A stretch of DNA of 64,000 nt. Origin: an uncultured Opitutia bacterium (GTDB taxonomy: Bacteria > Verrucomicrobiota > Verrucomicrobiia > Opitutales > Opitutaceae). Location: contig CAIJZY010000001.1 in the NCBI GenBank assembly GCA_903825285.1, forward strand, positions 1 through 64,000. Reading direction: 5' to 3'. The number at the start of each line of letters is the position of its first letter. Position 1 is the stretch's first letter. Shown here in pieces: positions 52,539 to 61,963 of this stretch. Below the pieces are notes generated by a model. It had not been told where the DNA came from and did not search any database. It saw only the letters and a list, made by a program, of their open reading frames with translations. A program made the translations under genes and the position numbers.

Positions 52539-52686
52539 AGGAAATCCACAGGATAAAATCCGAAACTCAAGGTATCCGGAAATATTTTGCATCCACCTCA
52601 GCCACTGAGCTACCCCAACCGCAGAATTTGAACTTCGATCGTGCGTTCTCTGGCCTCGGATTTCGAAATTCGCCTTCGTGCTTCAC
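52539..52686. repeat. Inverted word repeat enclosing a tRNA remnant
   Basis: The left arm (52539-52573) has GGATAAAATCCGAAACTCAA. The right arm (52653-52686) has CCTCGGATTTCGAAATTCG then CTTCGTGCTTCA, supplying the stop of the permease at 52683. Between them lies the 5' tRNA fragment at 52590-52620. Confidence 0.6.
52590..52620 (-). pseudogene. 5'-half tRNA-like remnant
   Basis: The minus strand begins GGTTGGGGTAGCTCAGTGGC, the first acceptor strand and D arm of a tRNA, then continues into unrelated AT-rich sequence. No matching 3' acceptor strand, anticodon or T arm is found nearby, so it is not a functional tRNA. Confidence 0.6.
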
Positions 52687-53660
52687 CGCTCCTTCTCATA
52701 CGGCACCCCGCTGGCCCGCGGCGGCACCGCCGTCCCGACAAAGCCGGCCAGCAACAGCACGGTGAGCACGTAGGGCAGCGCGAGGATGAACTGGACCGGG
52801 ATCACGCCCACCAGCGGCAGGTCCACGCCCTGCAGCCGCGTGGCGAGCGCGTCGGTGAAGGCGAACAGCAGGCAGGCGCCCAGGGTCGGATACGGCCGCC
52901 ATTTCCCGAAGATCAGCGCCGCCAGCGCCAGGTAGCCCTTGCCCGCGGTCATGTCGCGGACAAAGCCCGCGCTGGCCGCGGTGGACAGGTAGGCTCCGGC
53001 CACGCCGCACAGCACGCCGGAGATCATGACCGCCTGGTAGCGCAGCCCCGCCACGCCGATGCCGGCGGTGTCGACGGCCTGGGGATTTTCGCCGACCGCC
53101 CGCAGCCGGAGGCCGAAGCGGGTGCGGTAGAGAATCCACGCGCTCACCGGCACGAGTGCGGCGGCCAGATAAACGATGAGGTTGTGCCCGCTCAGCAGCT
53201 GGGAATAGAGCAGCCCGGGAAACGGCGCCGTCCGCGCCGCCGCGGCCGCGCCGGGCCAGGCCAGGCCGAGAAAACGCTGGCCGGCGCCCTCGAGCTGGGG
53301 CGTCTGGCCGCCGAGGTCGAACCACGCCAGCGCCAGCGCCGGGCCGAGTCCCGCGACCATGATGTTCACCGCCATGCCGGCCACAACCTGGTTGCCCCGC
53401 TGCGTCACGCAGGCAAAGCCCAGCAGCAGCGCCAGCGCCACCGCGACCGCGATCCCCGCCCCCAGCCCGACCCACGCCGAACCGCTCACCGCCGAGGCCG
53501 CCGCCGCCGCAAAGGCCGCGCCGAGCATCATGCCCTCCAACCCCAGGGCGATCACCCCCGCGCGTTCCGAGAACAGCCCGGCCAGCGCCGCCAGCAGCAG
53601 CGGCGTCGCCACCCGGAGGGTCGCGGCCAGCAGCAGGACGATGAGAGTGTAGGTTTCCAT
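52683..53660 (-). CDS. BMP-type ABC transporter permease, second subunit
   Basis: 325 residues, about 8-10 hydrophobic helices. It matches the BPD_transp_2 permease family (NupQ/YufQ type), with MAVNIMVAGLGPALA and the RAVGENPQAVDTAG segment characteristic of these importers. Partner of the permease at 53673, the double ATPase at 54779 and the binding protein at 56340; together they form a nucleoside- or purine-type uptake system. It is 12 bases after its neighbour. Confidence 0.9.
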   Translation of the reverse strand: METYTLIVLLLAATLRVATPLLLAALAGLFSERAGVIALGLEGMMLGAAFAAAAASAVSGSAWVGLGAGIAVAVALALLLGFACVTQRGNQVVAGMAVNIMVAGLGPALALAWFDLGGQTPQLEGAGQRFLGLAWPGAAAAARTAPFPGLLYSQLLSGHNLIVYLAAALVPVSAWILYRTRFGLRLRAVGENPQAVDTAGIGVAGLRYQAVMISGVLCGVAGAYLSTAASAGFVRDMTAGKGYLALAALIFGKWRPYPTLGACLLFAFTDALATRLQGVDLPLVGVIPVQFILALPYVLTVLLLAGFVGTAVPPRASGVPYEKER

Positions 53661-53672
53661 GCGCGGAGCCGC

Positions 53673-54782
53673 TTACCGGTTCGAGCCCTCCGGTTTCCCT
53701 CTGCCCAGCAGTGCCGCCAGCGGCGTCCGGAAGACGTTCTCCAGCGCGCCGCAGAACAGGATCACAAGGCCCTGGATCACCACGACCATGTCCCGGTTCA
53801 CATGCGGCATGTCGAACGACAGCTGCGACCCGCCCTGCACGAGGGCGCCGAACAGCACCGACGCGAGCAGGATGCCCACGGGATGGTTGCGGCCCATCAG
53901 CGCGACCGCGATGCCGACGAAGCCCGCGCCGCCGGGAAAATCGAGCAGGATGCGGTGCTGCGAGCCCATGAGCTCGTTCAAGCCGAGCGAGCCGGCCAGC
54001 GCGCCCGAGAGCAGCATGGCGCCGATCGTGACGCGCTCGGGCCGGATGCCGGCGTAGCGGGCCGCCGCCGGGTTGATTCCGGCCACGCGCAGCGCATAGC
54101 CCCAGCGGGTGCGCCAGACGAAGAGCCACACCAGCACCGATGCCGCCAGGGCGAGCAGGAAGGCAAGGTTGAGTGGTGTGGCGGCGAACGGGATCCCGAT
54201 CCGGCCGAGCAGCGTGTGCAGGCCGGGCATGAAGGCGTTGGGCGCGAACTCCCGCGACTCGGGCGACTGCTGCCCCGGGCGGATCAGCACGTTCACCAGC
54301 AGCCAGGTCATCAGCGCCGACGCGATGAAGTTGAACATGATCGTGGTGATCACGATGTGGCTGCCGCGCCGCGCCTGCAGCCAGGCGGGGAGGAACGCCC
54401 ACGCCGCCCCGCCCGCCGCGCCGGCCAGCACCGCGAGCGGCAGCACCGCCCAGAACGGCCAGTGGCCGAGCGCCAGGCAGACCAGGCCGGTGCCGAGCCC
54501 GCCGATGTAGGCCTGGCCCTCGGCGCCGATGTTGAACAGCCCGGCGTGGTAGGCGACCGCCACGCCGAGGCCGGTGAAGATGAAACTCGTCGCGTAGAAC
54601 AGCGTGTAGCCGATCGCCTCCTGCGAGCCGAATGCGCCGTCGGCCATCAGCCGCAGCGCCGCCCAGGGACTCTCGCCGATGAGCCGGATGATCGCGCCCG
54701 ACAGCAGCAGGGCCGCGAGCAGGTTGACGGCGGGGAGCAGGCCGAACTCGGCCCAGCGCGGCAGCTTGGCGGCGGGACTCAT
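53673..54782 (-). CDS. BMP-type ABC transporter permease, first subunit
   Basis: 369 residues from ATG 54782. Hydrophobic helices throughout, with GLFNIGAEGQAYIGG, the motif of NupP/YufP-like permeases, and RVAGINPAAARYAGI later. The start overlaps the ATPase stop (54779-54782). Membrane channel of the importer. Confidence 0.92.
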   Translation of the reverse strand: MSPAAKLPRWAEFGLLPAVNLLAALLLSGAIIRLIGESPWAALRLMADGAFGSQEAIGYTLFYATSFIFTGLGVAVAYHAGLFNIGAEGQAYIGGLGTGLVCLALGHWPFWAVLPLAVLAGAAGGAAWAFLPAWLQARRGSHIVITTIMFNFIASALMTWLLVNVLIRPGQQSPESREFAPNAFMPGLHTLLGRIGIPFAATPLNLAFLLALAASVLVWLFVWRTRWGYALRVAGINPAAARYAGIRPERVTIGAMLLSGALAGSLGLNELMGSQHRILLDFPGGAGFVGIAVALMGRNHPVGILLASVLFGALVQGGSQLSFDMPHVNRDMVVVIQGLVILFCGALENVFRTPLAALLGRGKPEGSNR

Positions 54783-56326
54783 GCGGGCGCCTCCGTCCTC
54801 ACGCCGGCCATCATCAGGCCGAGCCGCTCCTCGGTGGCGTCGGCGCGGGCCACCTCGCCCATGATTTCGCCGTCGTGCATCACCAGGATCCGGTCCGCCA
54901 GGCCGAGGATCTCCTCCAGCTCGACCGAGACGAGCAGGATCGCCTTGCCGGAGTCGCGGAGCGCGACCAGCTGGCGGTGGATGAACTCGATCGCCCCGAT
55001 GTCCACGCCGCGCGTGGGCTGGCCAACGAGCAGCACGCGGGGGTCCGACTCGATTTCCCGCGCCAGCACGAGCTTCTGCTGGTTGCCGCCGGAGAACGCC
55101 GCGATGCGCCGGCGCGGCTCCGGCGGACGCACGTCGTACGCGGACATCTTGCGGGCACAGCCCGCGCTGATCGCGGCGCGATTCAGGAAACCGCCCTGCT
55201 GGTAGGCCGCGAGGTCGTGGTAGCCGAGGATGGCGTTGTCCTCCGCCGAGAAGCTCGCGACCACCCCCATGCGCAGCCGGTCCTCCGGCACATGGGCCAG
55301 GCCGAGCCGGCGACGCGCGCGGGCATCGAGCCCCTCGCGCACGAGGTCGCGGCCGCCCAGCGAGATTTCGCCCCGCGTCGGGGTGCACAGTCCGGCGATC
55401 GCCTCGAGCAGTTCCGACTGGCCGTTGCCGGCCACGCCGGCCACGCCCACGATCTCGCCGGCGCGCAGCGTGAAGGAGGCGGATTTCACCCGTGCCACGC
55501 CCCGGCGGTCGCGCACCGCGAGATCCCGCACCGTCAGCAAGGTCGCGCCCGGCTGCGCCGGGCCCTTTTCCACCGACAGCAGCACCGCGCGCCCGACCAT
55601 CCGCTCGGCAAGCTCGCGGGGCGAGGTGGCGGCGGTGGCGACCTCCGCGACGACCGCCCCCTGCCGCATGACGGTCACGCGGTCGGTCGCGGCCATGACC
55701 TCGCGGAGCTTGTGGGTGACGAGGATGACGCTCTTCCCCTGGGCGCGCAGCCGGGCCAGCATGCGGAAGAGCTGGTCGGCCTCCTGCGGCGCGAGCACGG
55801 CGGTCGGCTCGTCGAGGATGAGCAGCTCCGCCCCGCGGTGCAGGGCCTTGAGGATCTCGACGCGCTGCTGCAGCCCGACCGGCAGCTCGCCCACGACGGT
55901 GTCGAGCGGCACCTCGAGACCGTAGTCGCGGGCCAGCTGCTCCAGCCCGGCCCGGGCGCGGGCGAGTCCGCCGGCCAGCCGGGCGCCACCCTCGGCGCCG
56001 AGCAGCACGTTCTCCAGCACCGTGAAATTCTCCACCAGCATGAAGTGCTGGTGCACCATGCCGATGCCGGCCGCGATCGCAGCCTGGGGCGAGTCGAGCT
56101 CCACCCGGCGACCCCGCACGTGGATCTCGCCAGCGTCGGCCCGGTGGAGGCCATAGACGATGTTCATCAGCGTGGACTTGCCCGCGCCATTCTCGCCGAT
56201 GAGCCCGTGGATCGTGCCCGGGGCGACGGTCAGCGAGACCGCATGGTTGGCGTGGACCGCGCCGAAGCGCTTGTCGATGCCCCGCAGCTCGAGCGCGGGC
56301 GCGGCCGGATCGGGAGTCAGGGCCAC
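54779..56326 (-). CDS. BMP-type ABC transporter ATPase, two ABC domains
   Basis: 515 residues; I use GTG 56326, since longer ORFs run through the binding-protein gene. The first ABC domain has Walker A GENGAGKST (44-52), the HQHFMLV Q-loop and a LILDEPTAVL Walker B. The second is of the usual degenerate kind (GVAGNGQSELLEAI) with SGGNQQKLVLAREIE signature. This two-domain layout is that of NupO/YufO and sugar ATPases. Coupled by overlap to the permease. Confidence 0.92.
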   Translation of the reverse strand: MALTPDPAAPALELRGIDKRFGAVHANHAVSLTVAPGTIHGLIGENGAGKSTLMNIVYGLHRADAGEIHVRGRRVELDSPQAAIAAGIGMVHQHFMLVENFTVLENVLLGAEGGARLAGGLARARAGLEQLARDYGLEVPLDTVVGELPVGLQQRVEILKALHRGAELLILDEPTAVLAPQEADQLFRMLARLRAQGKSVILVTHKLREVMAATDRVTVMRQGAVVAEVATAATSPRELAERMVGRAVLLSVEKGPAQPGATLLTVRDLAVRDRRGVARVKSASFTLRAGEIVGVAGVAGNGQSELLEAIAGLCTPTRGEISLGGRDLVREGLDARARRRLGLAHVPEDRLRMGVVASFSAEDNAILGYHDLAAYQQGGFLNRAAISAGCARKMSAYDVRPPEPRRRIAAFSGGNQQKLVLAREIESDPRVLLVGQPTRGVDIGAIEFIHRQLVALRDSGKAILLVSVELEEILGLADRILVMHDGEIMGEVARADATEERLGLMMAGVRTEAPA

Positions 56327-56339
56327 GCGGATGTCGGGG

Positions 56340-57320
56340 TTACGGTTTGTACTCCGACACCTTGATCCGGCCCGCGACGATGTCCGCGCGCGCCTGGTCA
56401 AGCCGCTGCTTCATCGTCGGGGTCAGGATGCCGCGGTTGTACTCGTCGTACGAGTAGTCCACGCCGTTCTCGGCGAGTCCGAGCGCGACCTGCCCGGCCC
56501 GCCACGTGCCCGACCGGGCGTCCGAGAACGCCTTGTAGACCGCGACGTCCACGCGTTTCACCGCCGAGGTGAGCACGCTGCCGGGATGGAGGTAATCCTG
56601 GTTGCTGTCGCAGCCGATGCTGAGCATCCCGGCGTCCTGCGCCGCCTGCATCACGCCGATCCCGGTGGCGCCGGCGGCATGGAAGACGACGTCGGCGCCG
56701 CGGCCGAACTGGCTGCGGGCCAGCTCGCCGCCCTTGGTCGGGTCGCCCCAGGCCGTGGGCGTGGTGCCGGTCATGTTCTGGAACACCTCGACCGTTGGGT
56801 TCACGTGGCGCGCGCCCTCAACGTAGCCGAGGGCGAACTTGCGGATGAGGGGGATGTCCATGCCACCCACGAAACCAATCTTGCCGGTCTTGGACGCGAG
56901 CGCGGCGGCCATGCCGCAGAGGAACGAGGACTCCTGCTCGCGGAAGTTGATCGACTGGACGTTGGGCAGGTCGACGACCGCGTCGATGATGGTGAACTTC
57001 ACCTCGGGGAACTGCCGGGCGACCTTCTCCACGGCCGAGGCCTGGGTGAAGCCGACGGCGACGATGATGGTGGCGCCGCGGCGGGCGAGCTGCGCCATGA
57101 TCTGCTCGCGCTGGGCGGCGTTGGTGATCTCGAACTCGCGGTAGGCGATGCCGGTGTCGGCCTTGAATTTCTGCGCGCCCTCGCTGGCCGACTGGTTGAA
57201 CGAGCGGTCGAATTTGCCGCCGAAGTCGTAGACGATCGCGGGCGAGAACTCGTTCGCGACACCCGCCGCCGCGGCGGCGAGACCGGCCAGGAACGCGAGG
57301 GAAAAACGGGAAAAGGACAT
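56340..57320 (-). CDS. BMP family ABC substrate-binding protein
   Basis: 326 residues from ATG 57320. A signal peptide (MSFSRFSLAFLAGLAAAAAG) exports it; there is no lipobox Cys, so it is periplasmic rather than a lipoprotein. The family hallmarks are YDFGGKFDRSFNQSASEG at the N-terminus and the GCDSNQDYL segment near residue 235. Known relatives (Med/PnrA, BmpA) bind nucleosides. First gene of the transporter operon. Upstream spacer holds repeat copy B. Confidence 0.93.
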   Translation of the reverse strand: MSFSRFSLAFLAGLAAAAAGVANEFSPAIVYDFGGKFDRSFNQSASEGAQKFKADTGIAYREFEITNAAQREQIMAQLARRGATIIVAVGFTQASAVEKVARQFPEVKFTIIDAVVDLPNVQSINFREQESSFLCGMAAALASKTGKIGFVGGMDIPLIRKFALGYVEGARHVNPTVEVFQNMTGTTPTAWGDPTKGGELARSQFGRGADVVFHAAGATGIGVMQAAQDAGMLSIGCDSNQDYLHPGSVLTSAVKRVDVAVYKAFSDARSGTWRAGQVALGLAENGVDYSYDEYNRGILTPTMKQRLDQARADIVAGRIKVSEYKP

Positions 57321-57390
57321 GGGCGAAAAGCTGGGCGCGACGCTGCGACAAACCGGGGGGCGAGGCAATGCCCTTTGCGGAAAAACTCGG

Positions 57391-57496
57391 GCGAACGCCC
57401 AACGCCGAACATCGAAGTGAACTCCAGCGTGCGGCCATGCCGCGGACGATCCTTCGATGTTGGGCGTCCGGCGTTCGGCGTTGGGCGTGCGCCCGG
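57391..57496. repeat. Dispersed inverted word repeat with conserved core, copy B
   Basis: Left arm CGAACGCCCAACGCC plus GAACATCGAAG, core GTGAACTCCAGCGTGCGGCC then GCCGCGGACGATCCTTCGA, right arm GATGTTGGGCGTCCGGCG then TTCGGCGTTGGGCG. The core matches copy A (37036-37146, opposite strand) almost base for base; the arms use the same words in a different order. Confidence 0.8.
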
Positions 57497-57507
57497 GGTA
57501 TTTCCCG

Positions 57508-60075
57508 CTACCCGATCCGCACCGGCGGCAGGGACCAGATCTGCTCGGCGTACTCGCGGATGGTGCGGTCGCTGGAGAATTTGCCCATGCGCGCGGTGTT
57601 GAGGATCGCCTTGCGCGCCCAGCCCGCCTGGTCGCGGTAGGCGGCGTCCACGCGCGCCTGCGCGTCGCTGTAGGCGCGGAAGTCCGCCAGCACCAGATAG
57701 GGGTCGCCGCCGGCCAGCAGGCTGTGGTGCACGAGGCTGAACGCGCCCGGCGCGCCCGGCGCGAAGTAGTCGCTGCCCAGCCAGTCGATCACGGCGCGCA
57801 GTTCCTCATCCGCGCGGTACAGGTCCCACGGGCTGTAGCCCCGGGCCCAGAGCGCCTCCACCTCGCCGACGTTGAGGCCGAAGATGAAGATGTTGTCGTC
57901 GCCGACCTCCTCGCGGATCTCGACGTTGGCGCCGTCGAGTGTGCCGATGGTGAGCGCGCCGTTGAGCGCGAGCTTCATGTTGCCCGTGCCCGACGCCTCC
58001 TTGCCGGCGGTCGAGATCTGTTCGGAGAGGTCAGCGGCGGGGATGATCTTCTCCGCGAGCGAGACGCGGTAGTTGGGGAGGAAGGCGACCTTGAGCTTCC
58101 CGCCGATGCGGGGGTCGGCGTTGATGCGCGCGCCGATGACGTTGATCGCGTAGATGATGTTCTTGGCGAGGTCGTAGCCCGGCGCGGCCTTGGCGGCGAA
58201 GACGAACACGCGCGGCACCACGTCGAGGTCGGGCCGCTGCAGCAGCCGGCGGTAGAGCGCGAGGATGTGCAGCAGGTTCAGGTGCTGCCGCTTGTACTCG
58301 TGGAGGCGCTTGATCTGGACGTCGAAGAGCGCGTCGGGCGAGACCTCGAGGCCGCACTCGGCCTGGATGACGGCGGCGAAGTCCACCTTGTTGGCGCGCT
58401 TGATGGCCATGAACTCGCGCTGGAAGGCGGGGTCGGCGGCGCGCTTTTCCAGGCCGCGGAGCAGGTCGAGGTCGCGGGGCCAGTCGGCCCGGCCGAGCGC
58501 GTGCGTGATCAGCGCGGCCAGCCGCGGGTTGCTCTTCAGGAGCCAGCGGCGCGGCGTGATGCCGTTGGTCTTGTTCTGGAAGCGGCCGGGGAACAGCGCG
58601 TCGAACTCGGGGAACAGGTGCTTCTTGAGCAGCTCGGTGTGCAGCGCGGCGACGCCGTTGACGGCGTGCGAGCCGGCCACGGCGAGGTTGGCCATGCGGA
58701 CCATCTTGTGGCCGTTCTCCTCGATGAGGGAGCACACGCGCTTCTTCTCGTTGTCGCCGGGCCACTTCGCCTCGACCGCGACGAGCAGGTGCGTGTTGAT
58801 GTCGTAGATGATCTGGAGGTGGCGCGGCAGCACGCGCTCGAAGAGCCCCACGCCCCACTTCTCGAGGGCCTCGGGCAGCAGCGTGTGGTTGGTGTAGGCG
58901 AAGGTCCGGGCGACCACCGCCCAGGCGGCGTCCCAGGCCATGCTTTCCTCGTCGAGGAGGATGCGCATCAGCTCGACCACGGCGATCGCCGGGTGCGTGT
59001 CGTTCAGCTGGATCGCGACCTTGTCGGCGAAGTTCGCCCAGCTGTTGCCCTCCTTGCGGAAATGGCGGCGCACGATGTCGCGCAGCGAGCAGGCCACGAA
59101 GAAATACTGCTGGGTCAGGCGCAGCTCCTTGCCGTTCTCGGTCTTGTCGTTCGGGTAAAGCACCTTCGAGACGGTCTCGCCGAGCGCCTGCTCCTGCACG
59201 GCCTCGACGTAGCCGCCGCGGTTGAAGGCCTCGAGGTCGAAGTCCTCCGAGGTCTTGGAGGCCCAGAGGCGGAGGATGTTGACGGTGTTGGTGCCGTAGC
59301 CCGCGGTGGGGATGTCGTGCGGCACGCCGACGAGGGTCTTGGTGTCGACCCAGCGCGGCCGGTAGTTGCCGCGGTCGTCGAAGACGTTCTCCACGCGGCC
59401 GTAGAGGCGCACCTCCTGCGTGTACTCGGGGCGCACGACCTCCCAGGGCTCGCCGAAGCGGATCCAGTTGTCGGGATGCTCGACCTGCTGGCCGCCGACG
59501 AAGGTCTGCTTAAACAGGCCGAACTCGTAGTAGATGCCGTAGCCAAGCGCGGGGTAGTCCATCGTCGCGAGCGAATCGAGGAAGCACGCTGCCAGCCGGC
59601 CGAGGCCGCCGTTGCCGAGGCCCATGTCCATCTCCGACTCGCGGATCAGCTCAAAGTCCTGCCCGAGCGAGGTCAGCGCCGACTTGGCCGCGTCGAGCAG
59701 CCCGGTCGCGAGGAGGTTGTTGCCGAACAGCCGGCCCATGAGGTACTCGAGCGAGAAGTAGTACAGCCGGCGGACGTTCTGCTCATTGTGCACCGTCTGC
59801 GTCGCGATCATGCGCACGTGGATGGTGTCGCGCACGGCCAGCGCCGTCGCCACCCACCAGTCGCGCGGCGTGGCCGAGCCGGCATGGCGGGCGAGCGTGG
59901 ACACGAGGTGGCGCTGGATGAGCGAGCGCAGGGCGACCTCGGGCGAATCGGGGTGCGGCCGGGCCGTCTCGGCCGGGGCCGGCTTCGTCACCGGGGCCGG
60001 CGCGGGCGCCTTGGGCCGGGAGGCCGGAGCGCGAACCTGGGACTGGGTGGTCTTATTCTTGGCGGCGGGCGGCAT
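57508..60075 (-). CDS. glgP: Glycogen/starch/alpha-glucan phosphorylase
   Basis: 855 residues from ATG 60075. Releases glucose 1-phosphate from alpha-1,4-glucans. The PLP-binding Lys701 lies in [11 protein letters not shown], and the [15 protein letters not shown] segment near residue 125 is the family's N-terminal signature. A Pro/Ala/Lys-rich extension of about 45 residues precedes the fold. No glycogen synthase gene is in view. Confidence 0.95.
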   Translation of the reverse strand: MPPAAKNKTTQSQVRAPASRPKAPAPAPVTKPAPAETARPHPDSPEVALRSLIQRHLVSTLARHAGSATPRDWWVATALAVRDTIHVRMIATQTVHNEQNVRRLYYFSLEYLMGRLFGNNLLATGLLDAAKSALTSLGQDFELIRESEMDMGLGNGGLGRLAACFLDSLATMDYPALGYGIYYEFGLFKQTFVGGQQVEHPDNWIRFGEPWEVVRPEYTQEVRLYGRVENVFDDRGNYRPRWVDTKTLVGVPHDIPTAGYGTNTVNILRLWASKTSEDFDLEAFNRGGYVEAVQEQALGETVSKVLYPNDKTENGKELRLTQQYFFVACSLRDIVRRHFRKEGNSWANFADKVAIQLNDTHPAIAVVELMRILLDEESMAWDAAWAVVARTFAYTNHTLLPEALEKWGVGLFERVLPRHLQIIYDINTHLLVAVEAKWPGDNEKKRVCSLIEENGHKMVRMANLAVAGSHAVNGVAALHTELLKKHLFPEFDALFPGRFQNKTNGITPRRWLLKSNPRLAALITHALGRADWPRDLDLLRGLEKRAADPAFQREFMAIKRANKVDFAAVIQAECGLEVSPDALFDVQIKRLHEYKRQHLNLLHILALYRRLLQRPDLDVVPRVFVFAAKAAPGYDLAKNIIYAINVIGARINADPRIGGKLKVAFLPNYRVSLAEKIIPAADLSEQISTAGKEASGTGNMKLALNGALTIGTLDGANVEIREEVGDDNIFIFGLNVGEVEALWARGYSPWDLYRADEELRAVIDWLGSDYFAPGAPGAFSLVHHSLLAGGDPYLVLADFRAYSDAQARVDAAYRDQAGWARKAILNTARMGKFSSDRTIREYAEQIWSLPPVRIG

Positions 60076-60146
60076 GGGACGAGGTGGGTTTGGTACCAAG
60101 AATCATGCCAACGGGCAGGCGAGGCACGCCAATTCTTTCGCCGCTC

Positions 60147-61925
60147 CTAGCGCTGGAAGCGGCGGTCCAGCTCGCCGTGGGACCACTCGATGAAGGTGGG
60201 CCGGCCGGCCGGGCTGGTGAGGGGCGCCCGGGTCGCGAACAGCTGCGCGACAAGGCCCTGCAGCTCGGCCTCGCCTGCGGTGGCGGGGAGGCGCACGGCC
60301 TTGGCGGCCGCGAGCCGGGCGAGCTCCTCGCGGGCGAGGTCGGTGTTGCGGTCGGGCACGCGGCCCTCGCGGAACGCGCCGAGCAGGTCGCGCAGGAACG
60401 GCTCGGCGTCCCCGGGCTCCATCCAGCCCGGCACCGCCTCGATGCGGAAGAAGTTGCGCCCGAACTCGCCGATCTCGAAACCGTGCGCGTTGAGGAACGC
60501 CAGGCGGTCAAGCAGCAGCGCCGCCATGATCGGGTCGAGCTCCACCGGCACCGGCAGCAGCAGCCGCTGGCTCGGCACCGTCCCCGCGCGGAACTGGTCC
60601 TGCAGCCGCTCGAACCACACGCGCTCATGCGCCGCGCGCCGGTCGAGCAGCACGAGCCCCGCCGCCGTCTCGAACAGCGCGTACTGCCCATGGGCCACGG
60701 CGAGGAAGCGCCAGTTCATCGAGACCGGATGGGAGATGCCGGATACCGGAGGTGATACCCGCAGCTGGGGCGCGGCCACGGGGGGAATCATCGCGGGCGA
60801 GGGCCCTGAGGTCACGCGCGCCGGCGGCGTGGCTGAAAACGGGGGAAACTGTGTCGGCGCCGGCTCCGGGCTCCGGGCTCCGGTTTCCGGCATCCGGATT
60901 CCGGCCTCCGGCCTCACCGGCGCGGTCGCCGGCCCGCTCATCTCGCGCAGGCGCTGCAGCACGCTGCGGATGACGAAGGCGCGGACCGCGGGCTCGCTCC
61001 GGAAGCGGACCTCGCGCTTGGCGGGGTGGACGTTGACGTCGACCGCGGCGGGATCGCAGCTGAAGAAGACGAACGCGAGCGGGTAACGGCCCTTCGGGAG
61101 CGACTCGTGGTAGCTCTCGATCAGCGCATAGTTGAGCGTGCGGCTGTCCACCGGGCGCTGGTTGACGAAGACGATCATCTCGTGCCGGGTCGCCCGGCCC
61201 GATCCGGGTCGTCCGATGAGGCCCTCGAGCTGCATGCCCGACTCGGCCGATGCAATCGGCTCCAGCGCCGCGGCGGTCTGCCGGCCGAAGATCTCCCCCA
61301 CCCGCTCCGCCAGCGTGGCGCACTCCGGCGAGCGGAAGCTGACGCGGCCGTCCTCGACCAGCGTGAACGCGACCCCCGGGCAGGCCAGCGCGTAGAGGCG
61401 GACGCACTGCGCGATGTGCGCGGCCTCGGTCTGGTCCGTCTTGAGGAACTTGCGGCGGGCCGGGACGGAGTTGAAGAGATGCGTGACCTCGATGCTGGTG
61501 CCGACGGGCCGGCCGCAGTCGCGCACGTGCACCATCTTGCCGCCGTTGACCAGGACCTCGGTGCCGGCCTCGTTGCCCGCCGCGCGCGTCTGCAGCAGGA
61601 AGCGCGACACGCTCGCGATGGATGGCAGCGCCTCGCCGCGGAAGCCGTAGCTCGCCAGCCGGTCGAGGTCCGCCGCCTCGGCGATCTTGCTTGTGGCGTG
61701 GCGCTCCAATGAGAGCAGGGCGTCGTCGCGCCCCATGCCCGTGCCGTTGTCCTCGACCCGCATCAGCGCGCGCCCGCCGTGGCGGAACTCGACCTCGATG
61801 CGCGTGGCGCCGGCGTCGAGGGCGTTCTCGACGAGTTCCTTGACCACCGCCGCCGGCCGCTCGATGACCTCGCCCGCGGCGATCTGGTTGGCAACCCGGT
61901 CAGGCAGAAGGCGGATCTTGGTCAT
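60147..61925 (-). CDS. mutL: DNA mismatch repair protein MutL with degenerate endonuclease site
   Basis: 592 residues from ATG 61925. The N-terminal GHKL ATPase is intact: ANQIAAGEVIERPA, ENALDAGA, DNGTGM and YGFRGEAL. The linker (about 335-410) is Pro-rich and partly encoded by an inverted repeat (60723-60915). The C-terminal domain has lost the usual metal site: DQHAAHE reads DRRAAHE (from D428), the ACxAA-type motif reads AAAKA (539-543) and CPHGRP reads SPAGRP (571-576). It would couple mismatch recognition by MutS to downstream steps but may lack nicking activity. Confidence 0.92.
   Translation of the reverse strand: MTKIRLLPDRVANQIAAGEVIERPAAVVKELVENALDAGATRIEVEFRHGGRALMRVEDNGTGMGRDDALLSLERHATSKIAEAADLDRLASYGFRGEALPSIASVSRFLLQTRAAGNEAGTEVLVNGGKMVHVRDCGRPVGTSIEVTHLFNSVPARRKFLKTDQTEAAHIAQCVRLYALACPGVAFTLVEDGRVSFRSPECATLAERVGEIFGRQTAAALEPIASAESGMQLEGLIGRPGSGRATRHEMIVFVNQRPVDSRTLNYALIESYHESLPKGRYPLAFVFFSCDPAAVDVNVHPAKREVRFRSEPAVRAFVIRSVLQRLREMSGPATAPVRPEAGIRMPETGARSPEPAPTQFPPFSATPPARVTSGPSPAMIPPVAAPQLRVSPPVSGISHPVSMNWRFLAVAHGQYALFETAAGLVLLDRRAAHERVWFERLQDQFRAGTVPSQRLLLPVPVELDPIMAALLLDRLAFLNAHGFEIGEFGRNFFRIEAVPGWMEPGDAEPFLRDLLGAFREGRVPDRNTDLAREELARLAAAKAVRLPATAGEAELQGLVAQLFATRAPLTSPAGRPTFIEWSHGELDRRFQR
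60723..60915. repeat. Inverted word repeat inside mutL
   Basis: One arm (60723-60752) has GATGCCGGATACCGGAGG. The other (60860-60915), in opposite orientation, has CTCCGGTTTCCGGCATCC, so GATGCCGGA(T/A)ACCGGAG matches 17 of 18 in inverted sense. Both arms and the centre remain in frame in the linker, encoding PETGARSPEPAPTQ and PPVSGISHPVS. Confidence 0.7.
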
Positions 61926-61926
61926 G

Positions 61927-61963
61927 AATCGCGGAAACGCGGAGGGGCGGAGTCGCGGAATCA
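61927..61963. repeat. Right-hand arm of GxxExxY element
   Basis: ATCGCGGAAACGCGGAGG then GGCGGAGTCGCGGAATCA. It fills the entire gap between the GxxExxY stop (TCA at 61961) and the mutL ATG (61925). Inverted partner at 62342-62377. Confidence 0.65.

Noticed and set aside
52590-52620. A complete second tRNA gene
   Set aside because: Only the acceptor 5' strand and D arm are present; the rest does not fold as a tRNA.
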